Position numbers and translations under genes: made by a program. Positions 44,790 through 55,219 of a stretch of DNA of 64,000 nucleotides are shown here, in pieces. Source of the DNA: Selaginella moellendorffii (taxonomy: Eukaryota > Streptophyta > Lycopodiopsida > Selaginellales > Selaginellaceae); assembly GCF_000143415.4 (NCBI RefSeq), contig NW_003314277.1, forward strand, positions 585,644 through 649,643, written 5' to 3'. The notes beneath the pieces are model-generated. The model was not told where the DNA came from and searched no databases. It saw only the letters and a list, made by a program, of their open reading frames with translations. Numbering within the stretch: the stretch's first letter is position 1; each line of letters opens with the position of its first letter.

Positions 44790-45724
44790 GACGACCAAGG
44801 TACCATTATATGGGATCTCTTCCGCCGGACGGATCTCGAGGGCGTGAAGCCAGACGACGTTCGTGACCTTCCTCGCGATCCTGGGCGCGTGCTCCTCCAC
44901 CAGAGATCTCGCCACTGGGAGCGATCTCCACGCCTGGATCGTGGCGAGTGGAATCGCAATCACGTCATTGGCAGCGCACTTGTCCACTTCTACTGCAAAT
45001 GCGAGCGAGATCCCCGACCCCAATGTTCTCACATGGACGTTGATCATCGCGGCGCACGCCGAGATGGGATTGCATCGCAAGGGGATGGATCTCTTCCGGA
45101 GGATGCAGCTCTCCGGCGTTAGCGTGGACAGGCTCGTGATCGCCAGCGTGCTCGAGTCCCTGGCCGCGCTAGGGCTCTCGGATCCATCCATCCGGAGCGC
45201 CGCGACACCGATTCACGAGTGGATCTTCCTCTCCGGGCTGGAGTGCAATCCCTACCTGCGAACTGGATTGATCGCCATGTATGGGAAGTGGGGGCTCCTC
45301 CACGAATCCATGGCGATCTTCTTCCGTGAGAGCTCGCTGGATTCCAATGTGGTGGCCTGGACAGCGATGATTTCTTCGTGCTGGGAGCACAGCCGCGTCG
45401 ATTTGGCCGTGGCGCTCTTCCACCGGATGAATCTCGAGGGCTTGCGGCAGGACTGCGTCTAGATGATGACGATCATGGACGCACTCGCCAGTGATTCCTC
45501 GTATTGCCCGTGCAACCTCGCGGGGACCGGCGAGGCAATCGCGTCTTGCGGCCTGGAATCCAGCACCGCGATTGGGAACTCGCTCATCAATCTCCGGCCG
45601 GATACTGGAGATCTTCCACGGGATGATCCATAGGGACGTGAGCTCCTGGGGCAGCATCATTACAGCGCTTGCCAGAGCGGCAATGCCGCTGGCGTTCTAG
45701 TGATGCTCTGCGAGATGGATATCG
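44790..45724 (+). pseudogene. PPR gene, left part, frameshifted, ending at the assembly gap
   Basis: TIIWDLFRRTDLEGVKPDDV ends in one frame at about 44863. The next frame continues with TFLAILGACSSTRDLATG, VLTWTLIIAAHAEMG, MDLFRRMQLSGV, GLIAMYGKWGLLHESMA and VVAWTAMISSC, to the TAG at 45460. Repeats go on after it (CGLESSTAIGNS). These are PLS-class PPR motifs. The distal end is one arm of an inverted duplication and runs into the N gap. Confidence 0.8.
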
Positions 45725-46289
45725 AGGGCANNNNNNNNNNNNNNNNNNNNNNNNNNNNNNNNNNNNNNNNNNNNNNNNNNNNNNNNNNNNNNNNNNNNNN
45801 NNNNNNNNNNNNNNNNNNNNNNNNNNNNNNAGGTAGCAAAGTTTGTTGCGCATACATCTGTCGAGAAATGTGCGTTCTTGCTCTACAGTACATTCACTTG
45901 ACGACCCGGAGGATGTGTGATATATGTCTCACATGAAGGACATCAGAGGTAGCTCTCTATGTATTCTACGCAGGGACGGAGGTCTAGGCTATCGATGCCG
46001 ACATCAGGGTGTTCGTATGTCCCATCAATGCTGGCATATCCATCTCACGGAGCATCACTAGAACGCCAGCGGCATTGCCGCTATGCTGCCCCAGGAGCTC
46101 ACATCCCTATGGATCATCCCGTGGAAGATCTCCAGTGCATGCTCGATCCGGCCGCTCTTGGCGTGGAGCGAGTTCCCAATCGCGGTGCTGGATTCCAGGC
46201 CGCAAGACGTGATCACCTCGCCAGTCCCTGCGAGGTTGCACGGGCAATACGAGGGATCACTGGCGAGCGCGTCCATGATCGTCATCATC
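45462..46289. repeat. Inverted duplication (about 263-bp arms) around a gap
   Basis: Arm 45462-45724 (plus) and arm 46028-46289 (reverse complement) carry the same PPR segment (start MMTIMDALASD in both). The right arm is the more complete one: it encodes SGRIEHALEIFHGMIHRDVSSWGS, where the left arm lacks about 20 bp. The spacer includes 100 Ns. Confidence 0.88.
45731..45830. other. Assembly gap (100 N)
   Basis: A run of 100 undetermined bases, a conventional gap size, so the true length is unknown. Confidence 0.99.
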
Positions 46290-46292
46290 GAG

Positions 46293-46311
46293 AAACCCTA
46301 AACCCTAAACC
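46293..46311 (+). repeat. Short telomere-like repeat
   Basis: AAACCCTAAACCCTAAACC, the plant telomere unit AAACCCT two and a half times, placed exactly at the outer end of the inverted arm. Confidence 0.8.
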
Positions 46312-46730
46312 TGGAACTCGATCGTCATCTCCTTCGCGCAGCACGGGCGATTGGATCCGCGCGAGGGAGCTCTTCCAGGCGATGCATCTCGAGGGAATGG
46401 AGCCGCGTGACGATCGTGAGCATCCTCTCGGCGTGCCACCACGCCGGGATCTTGGAGGAGGCGCGGTGCTACTTCGTGTGCATGGCGGACGACCACGGCA
46501 TCGATCCAGCGCTGCTCCACTATGGATCCATGATCGATCTCTTCGGCCGCGCAGGGTGGCTGGATCACGCCGCTGGTGCGCGAGATGCCCATCCAGCCTG
46601 CGATCACGAGAGTCATGGCACTCCTGGGATCTTGCCAGATCCACAGGATGCGCGGCGGATGTCCGGGGCGGCAGAGCAAGCGATCGATCTAGACCCGAGA
46701 GCGCCGCTGGGGGATTAGCGTTGCTATCCA
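46312..46730 (+). pseudogene. PPR gene, right part (C-terminal repeats)
   Basis: After the inverted arm the plus strand resumes PPR sequence: RARELFQAMHLEGMEP, then after a frameshift VSILSACHHAGILEEA, HGIDPALLHYGSMIDLFGRA, and a degenerate AAEQAIDLDPRA, the hallmark of the E domain. It probably belongs to the same original gene as 44790-45460, with the intervening part inverted or lost. No DYW domain is seen. Confidence 0.75.
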
Positions 46731-46889
46731 ATACATAGAATAGTGGAATACGAAGAACCCTAAAAACATATTCCTTTTTTATACCTTTTTACAGAATTGA
46801 AGAATCTAGTTTGGAGATAAAAGGCATATTTAGTTCACGGGATAAAGGCATATTCTTTTCATTAAGAATCTTTTCGAATCTTTTCTATT

Positions 46890-48505
46890 ATACCTTTTTA
46901 GAAGTAGAAAAGAATCTTGTTTGGGTTTGATTGATCTTGCTGCTGGAGCACGTCTTCGAGCAGATCTTCGCTAAACTCGAGAGCTGCGCATCGAAACATC
47001 TGGCTGTCCACCAGCTTACCTTCGCTGGCCACTCCCCACGCTGCGTGCTCGAACACTTCCACCTCGATCGTCGCCACGAATGACTCTCGGCACGCGGGCT
47101 GCCACTCGAGCTTTCCAATCGGAGCAAGGATTTGCTCCGAGAACGACACCGGCGAAGCATAGCACAGAATCTAATCGCCAAGGAGGAGAGAACCGAAAGC
47201 CATACCATGATAGTGTGTGAAGGACCAACTCCGATTAACGCGAACTTCGCTTCCAGGAGAGAGAGCTGCACGTCCTTGAAAATGGTCTCAAGGTCGTTGG
47301 TGCGCAGATCCAATTTGCAGTTGGCCGATTGGTATCCGAGTGAGAAGACGTAAGGGGTCTCTTGAACCGAGCTCCCGAGCAGACAATCTGGGAAGAATTA
47401 TCCCGCGACATCCCCTGGAGCCACACATGACCGGCAGGGAAAGTTTCTCCCCAGTTCTTCTCCTGGTGCGCAAACCCCGTCACCGTGAACCACCATGTTC
47501 TTGTCGCTGCTGAAAAATGTGTACTTTGCTCGGGAGCCCAGACTGTGCACGTACCAATGGCATGGGAACAGTGGAACTTTCCCCCCAGCCTTCGGGGCCC
47601 TTTTTACTGTTGCCAGAATCCCATGGAACCTGGAAAAAACACCGGGATATGAGATTTTGTTTTGGTTCTGGAATGAAGAACATTACCGTGTCACTCGTCT
47701 CAACTCTGAGGTCGTAACCATTTAGCCAGACCTCCACCTCGGACTCATTCGGCTTCATCACGATTTTTCCAATGCCTGCAGCCTCCCACTGAAATCGCTT
47801 GGGCTCGTCGCCATTGTCAGCTCCAGACAAATCTCCTGTCGTGCTAAACTTCGCGTCCTGCAAGAAGAAAACAGCGGGGAAACTAAGAAACTTCCAATGA
47901 AGAAATGCAGGTCAACAAAACAAAAAAACACCAGGAAGGATTGCAAAACAATGTAAAAAGAAGGGAAAACAATAGACCATAGTCAATGAAAAAAAGGAAA
48001 AGAACAGTGGGTGGACGACATGGAGACTAGAAAGCTAGTAAACTATGATCGATAAAAAAAAGGAAAAGAATAAAAAGCTAGCGAACTATGATCAATGAAA
48101 AAAAGGAAAAGAACAGTGGAGTGGACGACATGGAGACTAAAAAGCTAGTAAACTATGATAAAACTCACACCCGAAATACTCGTAAACTTAAAACAAAACG
48201 AATGCTAGCAATCTAGGAGTGCGTGAGCTAGAACAAGAAAAAAAACCATACCTTGGAAGCGATAAACTCACCTTTGTTTTCACGGCCACAGCGTGTGAGC
48301 TATGCGATGAATCACTGAAGAGCAAAGTAACCTGGCTCTCCTGTGTCGCGTAATTCGTCGCCATGATCACACCAGGGCTGAATTGCCTCGGCTCATCCAT
48401 AAGCCGCGTGTACCATCCCTCGAAGGAAGGATAGGGGCGAATCCTCTCCGGAAGAAGCCGGCTAAAGCTGGGTTTGTGAGGATCCCACGAGAACTCCGCT
48501 GGCAA
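46890..48505 (-). pseudogene. Tocopherol-cyclase-like protein, frameshifted
   Basis: The first readable exon (48270-48505) has PSFEGWYTRLMDEP and VTLLFSDSSHSSHAVAVKTK, with donor GTGAGT. An intron of about 400 bp follows. The next exon (47728-47860) has FQWEAAGIGKIVMKP. Then come a 57-bp intron and exon sequence giving PCHWYVHSLGSRAKYTFFSS (frame 2), FAHQEKNWGETFPAGHVWLQG (frame 3) and CRESFVATIEVEVFEHAAWG. FEGWY, the CHWYVHSLGS segment and EKNWG..FP are hallmarks of the tocopherol cyclase family (ring closure in vitamin E synthesis; several relatives have unknown substrates). At least two frameshifts near 47480 and 47605 break it, and the 5' end is cut by the SET copy. Confidence 0.7.
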
Positions 48506-48760
48506 CTATGGCATCGAGAGTTTCCTGGCGACGATGGCAGACTACGCACGGGACAAGGAAGCGGCAAAGAGGGTGATGGAGATGGAGTGGGAGGTGAGGT
48601 TTGGGAAGCAGGAGGACACTTGCGTTGCCAAGGCCATCTGCGAGAGAGGTATGGAACTCGCTGCTCAAGTCCTGGGCCTCTGAGTGAGCTTCTGGAGTGT
48701 TTTCGTATTTCTTCTTCTTTTTCTACTACTACTTACTATTTCTCTTTCGTCTCTTCTGCT
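48497..48760 (+). pseudogene. Copy of the TPR-SET gene 3' end (11351-11620)
   Basis: ARDKEAAKRVMEMEWEVRFG and the following 3' flank (CTTCTTCTTTTTCTACTACT) match 11400-11620 in the same orientation. The junction with the tocopherol-cyclase-like N-terminus is at about 48497 (GGCAACTATGGCA). One inserted base near 48655 breaks the last codons. Confidence 0.88.
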
Positions 48761-48885
48761 GTTACTAGTTCTTGTGCTTTGCCAGAATCCTTCTTTTTAC
48801 TTTGTAGAAATAGTAGTATCAGAGGTCGAGCAGACCTCTCTGAGTGTCGAAAAACTAAAGTGGTTATAAAATAGAAGACTCGTCG

Positions 48886-48946
48886 TCTGACGGATTCGAA
48901 CTCTCGCGGGGAAACCCCACCTTAACCACTTGGTCCATGAAACCGA
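48886..48946 (-). pseudogene. tRNA-Ser relic without anticodon arm
   Basis: The minus strand reads GACCAAGTGGTTAAGG (D arm), then directly TGGGGTTTCCCCGC (a class II variable arm), GAGAGTTCGAATC (T arm) and CAGACGACG (3' acceptor). The anticodon stem-loop is deleted, and the 5' acceptor no longer pairs. It cannot decode. It lies in the same flank copy as the 5'-half relic at 11627-11658. Confidence 0.65.
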
Positions 48947-48949
48947 AAG

Positions 48950-49409
48950 TAATCCAAGTTCTGTGCATGAAAAAGTGTATAACTTTTTTTCGAATTTTTC
49001 TTGGTCGCGACCCGAAAACTGTGTGAGAAGTCAAGGAGAAAAGGACGAGACCTTCGTTTCTGCAAGAAAACAACCAAGTCGATTAGGAACAGAAAAAGAA
49101 AACAAGGCCTTGCCATATGCTTGATGTCGGTGAGGAACTCCTGGCGAACCCTCTAACGTTCGAATGTCTAGCGTTATTCTAGAAATTTCTAGACTAACTT
49201 GTTCGATGCACAGAGAAAAGGAGCAGCACGAAGCATTGGGCCAGGGACAGGTTAGCACTGCAAGGAGCTTTGATATCTTCCAGTGTTTGAGGAGACATAC
49301 AAGGTAACAGAACTCTCTCTCTCTCTCTCTCTTTTCTCTTCGTTTCTTTGCTTTTTATTTTGTGTGAAAAGAGTAAGCATTCTAGTTAACTAGGGTTTCT
49401 TTTCTCGGC
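48950..49409. promoter_or_regulatory. Upstream region of the nuclease-kinase gene
   Basis: It contains the dispersed repeat 49198-49254 (see 2172-2228) and a CT microsatellite at 49313-49332. CT-rich tracts are common in plant 5' leaders and core promoters. No TATA box is obvious. Confidence 0.45.
49313..49332 (+). repeat. (CT)10 microsatellite
   Basis: Ten CT units, 78 bp before the start codon. Confidence 0.9.
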
Positions 49410-51254
49410 ATGGCGTTTTTGCGAGCGCAGCGCGTTTTGTACATCCATCCCACAAGCGAAGCGGAGCTAGACGAAGGAGTGCTGCGACACAAAGGGAGGA
49501 GAGGTAGGCCAGTTCCCAGCACTCTGCCCGATGTGGCCGGCCTTCGGGGATGGCTGCAAGAAGAACTGCCTTTTGTGGATTCGGTCCTCGTTCCCGGCGA
49601 TGGATGGTACAATCCAGAGTACTTACCAGACGGCCCACTTCCTGTGAGCTTTGCGCTTCATGTGCGTGGATCCGAAGGTAAAGTAAATGGTTTCTTGCTC
49701 TTGGTCTCCGCTCATTCTTGGTTTATGTGATCAGGCAAGCGACGCAGGGACGAAAACACCGCTGTGACAGTCGCAAGGAGTCAGACGAAGAGGGTGAAGG
49801 ATTACCAAGTGTACGAGCCCATGCTCGTGAAGCCGGATATCCTACTGGGCGGCCGGTCGAGTACCATGCTCGTGGCTCTAAAGTGGCTAGCTTTGCTCGA
49901 GCGCGAGGCTGCCAAGGTAGACCTTACAAGCCTGAGAGAGCTAAGGCTCGCCAAGGTGAAGCCAAAGGAGAGCGCTTATTATCCCGGCATCTTGGCCTTC
50001 TTACGAGCCGCTTCGATTGGTCAGAAAGGCTTGAATTTCGGTGGGCAGGGCTATGGAAACCTGAAGAGGGCGGACCTGCAGGGCTTTATATGCGGCAAGC
50101 CAAGAGCTCTGTCGGAAGTGAAAACAAAGGTTTTCTACGCAACCGATAAGGATGAGACGGGTATGGTGGCTAATGCTACGCTGATAAAGCAGGAAGCAGA
50201 CTATCTGAAAACGGGAATCGAGGGAACTGATGAGACGACTCGTCTAGGGTGCCTGTTTTGCCGCATGGACAGGTTCTGGATTGTCAAGTACCTGCGAGAG
50301 ACGGATAAGGTTCAGGTGACGCCGGGATTTCCTTTCGGTCAGAAACCGGATGAATCGCCTCTGCAGCTGGCCGGCTTCAGTCCGGATTTTGTGCTGATGA
50401 AGCTTTCGTGGCTAAATGAGATCAGCTTGGAGAGCATCAGCCTGAAGGACGTTCTACCTCCTAAACCGATGCCTGGATTTTGTACGTTGGTCTCCTATAC
50501 GGAGGAACTGCAGCGAATGTACGATCTACCGGTGCTGAATGTTCGTTTCGTGGGACCAAGCACTGATATCCCGCTCTCAGATCTGACGCCAGTGGCTTAT
50601 GGCAAGAAGTCTCTTGTGGTGCTCCGACGATCGGCGTCCAACGTCCTCAAGATCTGCTCGCCATCGAGTGCTGAGATGGAGCGACGCATCCATGGAGCAT
50701 CTGACGGCCACTCCAACGTGCGGAGGCTTGTGAACTGGGGAATGGTGAGCATCGGGGAGACCAATGACGTGTTTGGCTTTCTGGAGCTTGAGGGCTATGG
50801 CCAGCCTTTTGGTCGGGAGCACATTGCCGACATGGAAGCGATGGATGATATGTGGAATCAGGCGTACTGCGGGCTCAAGCATCTCCATTCCAAGGGTGTT
50901 CTTCACCGGGACGTGAAGCCAGACAACCTGGTCGTGTTTCCGGGTAACGTGCTCAAGATAAACGACTACGATGTGTCATGCTTCAAAGGCGAGAGCCGTG
51001 CTTACAGCGAGATGGTGGGAACTGTCGGGTACCAGTCTCCTTCCGATATGTTGCCGTATGTGGAGGAGGACGACGTGTTGTCTCTGGCGCTCTCTTTCTA
51101 TGCCCTCAAGTTTGGAACGACAACGACTTCTAAAGCGGGCCGGCTCCATATCTTACTCCGAGAGCTGCAACCGGATGTTTTCCCTGAAACAATGATCCAG
51201 GCTGTCAAAGAAGCGGTGACGCAACTCGACTTGGAGCTACTTGAAGAAGATTAG
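49410..51254 (+). CDS. PD-(D/E)XK nuclease-like plus protein kinase fusion (Crinkler-effector-like)
   Basis: There are two exons, 49410-49677 and 49735-51254, with a 57-bp GT-AG intron; the product is 595 aa and uninterrupted. After an unrecognised N-terminus (1-150) comes a nuclease-like pattern: E168 in a helix, D203 in RADLQGFI and E217-V-K219 in LSEVKTK. A kinase domain covers about 375-570: VLK395, E403, HRDVKPDN (480-487) and GTVGYQSP (activation segment end). The DFG motif is DYD (500-502). The glycine-rich loop is weak. Nuclease-kinase combinations of this type occur among Crinkler-RHS effector-like proteins of oomycetes, fungi and some plants; that assignment is inferred. The start is the first ATG after a CT-rich leader. 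It is the only intact gene in its neighbourhood. Confidence 0.75.
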
Positions 51255-52890
51255 TACCTATGTGTTTCCATAAAACCTGAGCTAATAAATATTATAATAA
51301 AGTTAACTTTAGTTTTCAACTAAATTTAACTTTCATCTTGAATCAAGATCATGCCCACAACTCAATTTTTTCTAAATTCTCTAATCTCATCTTTGATAAA
51401 CACAAATTTCATCTTGATTGAACGGTTTGTAAATTGAGAGCTACTACGTTCCTGAAGTTGCCATCTAACCGTTGGATAGCACATCATGTTTTAAACAGTA
51501 TTACTCTGTGAGGTCCCACTAATCACACAAGATGTGGATCTCAATATAAGTTGGACTTTTTTATTTTGTTTGTGGCCCAAGTACACATGGACTCCACAGA
51601 CCCTTGATGATGCTATTGTGATCCCCCTGGAGGAGATGCATTTTGCAGTACAAGTTCCATTCTTCCTTCCCTCACCTTGCACTTGGCAAGTCTACCACAC
51701 TGATGGAGTTTGACCCTCCAGCCAGTTTTGAAATAGAAGAACATAGCAACTGAGATGGGTGTGGTGGTCGTGCTCATGGACGCATTGTAGGCATGGTGGC
51801 AGACCACAGTGTTTTGGGTGCCTGAGGACATTACCACAAATTGTGGGAATCACCATCAAGCTACAATTGCACATGTAGGTGAAAATGTAGAATTGTTCCT
51901 TGTAGATAGTCAGTGTCAAGGGGCTAAAGTGTGTTTGTGACTGAGACCAAGACAAGATTCATATGTTTTTGTTTTTTAGACTAAGTGTAATTAATTAGTA
52001 AAATATTAGCAATAATCTAATAATATAGGACAAGGGAAGAATGTGAGCAAGTGAGTGGTATGATGGAGAGTAACATTGGTGTCATTAACGATGACAATAC
52101 TGAGGAGGATAAACCTCTAGATGGCTACAACAATTAACATTGGAGCAAGGAGGCTCTAATTCACAGCAGTGGTTCTCCATATTTACTCCTCTTGGTGTCT
52201 TGGAGTTTTGCAACATAGTCTAAAGTTTCAAAGGGTTTCTCTTTTGACATTCATAGATTATAAGAATACTTTTTCTCTATCCTTCACTCTCTTCAGTATA
52301 TGGTATGGAGTTCATTTATTTTCTCTAGTTTTGGTGGATTCTAGCTCAGCAATTTCCTCCATTTACTGCTCTATTGTTTGAAGTTTAGCAATATCTCCAC
52401 AATGTCATATGTGAGGTTGTTAGAACCAATTCAAGTTTCTCGTCTATTTGAATTAGTCACATACAACTTCATAGGGCCATTTCCACAATCCACAATTAAT
52501 ATATGGTTGAGCTGTGTGCACTAAATATAACAACAAATTCAGTTGCACAATTACTTATGCAAACAGTAATGTTGTGATATATGGTTGTCCTTAGAGCCCA
52601 GCTTATGAAGTTTTAAAAGTGTTGACATAACATTAAGCTTGCATCAGCTTATCATCTAGAGACAGATGAATTGGTAAAATGACTCAATTGGATGTTCAAA
52701 AAACTGCTTGTGAAGTATATGAATCTGCAATCAAATTGGGATTAATGGTAGTCATTTCTATAATTTGCCTATGTGACCATATCATCATTGATAAAATAAC
52801 AATTAAAGACTCTTGTCAGGGGAGAAAAAAGTATCATTTCCCATTTAAGAGAACCTTAAGTAGATGATATTTTGGAACTATACTTATATA
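51255..52890. other. AT-rich intergenic region
   Basis: No recognised gene. The minus strand has an open stretch at 51613-51837 (VVMSSGTQNTVVCHHAYNAS and on) with no known relative. Nothing else is supported. Confidence 0.45.
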
Positions 52891-52896
52891 TACTTT

Positions 52897-54365
52897 TTAA
52901 TAAGATATACTTTTACCCTTAAAATTGAATTTATAAACCAATTCAGTGTGGAAATAGAAGGAGTAAACTGTGAACTCAGGCATATCCTGGCCCCTAAATA
53001 AAGGGGTTAAGGAAATAATCTCCTCAGGTTCACATTCAGTAAAAGCGGGGGAAGAGTCGGGTGCAGATGAGTTGGTGTTTCTCTTTGTTTTTTCCCTCAT
53101 TGCATGCAAGATGTCCGATTGTTGGCCAAAAGATGGTAGATCCTTGGTGTACACCCCATCCTCAGTAACTGTGGGATTGACAAAGATTGGAGCCTGTTCT
53201 ATTGTCTCAGCAGGCTAGATGCCTCCTGTTTTGTGATCGTCCACGTCCTGACCCACATGCAGTGTGGCCACAGGCTGGATTATGATTGTGGTAAGTGCAG
53301 TGGGGGTCCCTTGAGTCTCCTCAAACAATGCACCAGTTGACAAAACAGTAAAAGAAGTTGCTACCATGTTAGTTTCATCATTGCACTGTTCCAGTGAAGG
53401 TGGCAAGGCAGATGCACCTAGGAGGTTTTGAACTTGTGACTGGATGGTGGAGAAGTTCAGTGTAGTTGTGGTCCAGTCCGCATGAAAGAAATCCACTATA
53501 TTGCACTTGACCACTCTGATTTCTGGTAACAACTCATCTTCGATAAGCTCAGGGAAGAGAATCTTCAAGGCTTGATCAAGCTCAGAGTTGCAGGTGACAG
53601 CCACTTGAGACAAAAGTGGAAGTAGTGACCTGCCATGAGCATTGAGTAAAGTCGCCTTGTGAATACCATCAGTGATCATTGACTCGCCTTTGGACCATGT
53701 TGTCATGCAAGTGGCCGTGAGGTGCCATGGCCATCCTAGGATGATAGAGTCCTTCAAATTCCTGGATCCTAGTTGTTGAAAGTTCACAACAAGGAAATCT
53801 AGCATGGAAACCACTCCTTGCACTGAGATCTTGACATTCTAGCAGATGCCTGCAAGAACCATTGAGTGATTAGCAAATATTTTGAGGATGGTAGCTTTTT
53901 TTCCAGAAACTTCCAAGCCACTAGAGTGTGCCAAATTAAGGGAGATGATGTTGCTTTGGGAGCTAGAATCAAGTAATGCTTGTGCTATCAAGGATTCATT
54001 ACCTATTTGGACACCAAGAATGCTCTGGGGTTATGAATGGTTTGGGTATGTATGTCATGCTAAGGTTCCACAAGGAGGCTTGTGGACTTGGCAAAAGCCT
54101 CCAACTGAGAAGTAAAACTGGATGTGGGTAGTGTGGTAGATACCAAAGCATGAGGTAACTTGCACATCATAAGAGACGGTGAAGTTCCAAAAATTGGCAT
54201 TGGATCTTGCACACCATCAATATTTGGGGCTGGAGGGGAACCTTTCTTGCACCCTCTAGTCACAACAACCACTTGATAGCCATCCTCGGAGATGTAAACC
54301 ATATTGACATGCATAGGTGTCTTCCTACAGCTTAATGAAGGGGTGTCTTTGATCATTTTCTACTC
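52897..54365 (-). pseudogene. LTR-retroelement gag-protease remnant
   Basis: On the minus strand, CRKTPMHVNMVYISEDGYQV (about 54330) is followed by a retroviral-type aspartic protease segment LIAQALLDSSSQSNIIS (about 53970) and LVVNFQQLGSRNLKDSIILG. An open frame then runs over 53215-53823. The catalytic D-T/S-G is D-S-S. A TAG interrupts the chain at about 53840. No reverse transcriptase follows. This is an old fragment. Confidence 0.6.
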
Positions 54366-55219
54366 CAATTGTTGTTGATATCTGTATGATGGCCATGGAA
54401 GAGAGGTGTTGTCTACTAGAGGCTATTGCTGAATATGCTGGATAAAAGGTGGCCAAAGTTTTGGATGAAGCTTCTAACATCTCTTCATACTATGTGTTGA
54501 AACATCGCAATGCAAGCAATACTAAGAATGAGGAGGATATCTTGGTCTCTTTGCCTACTATAAGTGGTATGCTCTAAGCTCCTCAAGCAGCTTTTCTTGC
54601 ATTTATTGCTACTGCTAGATGATCTCCTTATATCCTGTGAGCTCTGACAACAGCTTCTCGGTTGCCAAAGAACTCTATCATCACTGTGCAAGGCTAGAGA
54701 AGAACGGACCATGGCACCACATGACCCCTCATTTGAGGATGGAGGAAAGCATCCTCTACCATGGAAATCGCAAGCTCTTGGAAAAAATCCTGCTCCAGAA
54801 TCTTTGTTGCAACAAATGCCTCACGGCACGTCTGAAACTCTCACTTAAGCGTCTTGCATTGAAAATTTTCCTTGAGGTCATAGATGAATGCAGTGATGCC
54901 ATGTGCCACTGATATTAGCATTAGATAGGCATGTATAACCAGATAGAAATGGAAAGGCTATACAATATAAGTCTTCCATTTTGAAGGAAAAGATCAAGTT
55001 GGCAAAGATGTTGAAGTGCACAATTATAAGGATAAATTACATTAGTGCTGTGGCTATGGAATTTGTTGTTGTGACTAAGTTGTCAAAGGTGCTACCTACA
55101 TTGTTCGAATTTGTGAAAATCCATTTTATATTTGTCTAGATTTTAAGAACAAAGGAAAGGTATATTTAGCTTACAAACATATCTATTATAGTTTTATGCA
55201 AGAACTAAACTATAGCGCA
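54366..55219. other. Repeat-derived sequence, nothing assigned
   Basis: Only short frames; no family recognised. Confidence 0.4.

Noticed and set aside
45587-45936. Open frames crossing the N run
   Set aside because: Undetermined bases cannot support a reading frame.
45959-46738. A 259-codon plus-strand frame
   Set aside because: It crosses the inverted arm and reads PPR sequence out of frame; the real PPR motifs are in other frames.
48886-48946. Functional tRNA gene
   Set aside because: The anticodon arm is missing and the acceptor ends do not pair.
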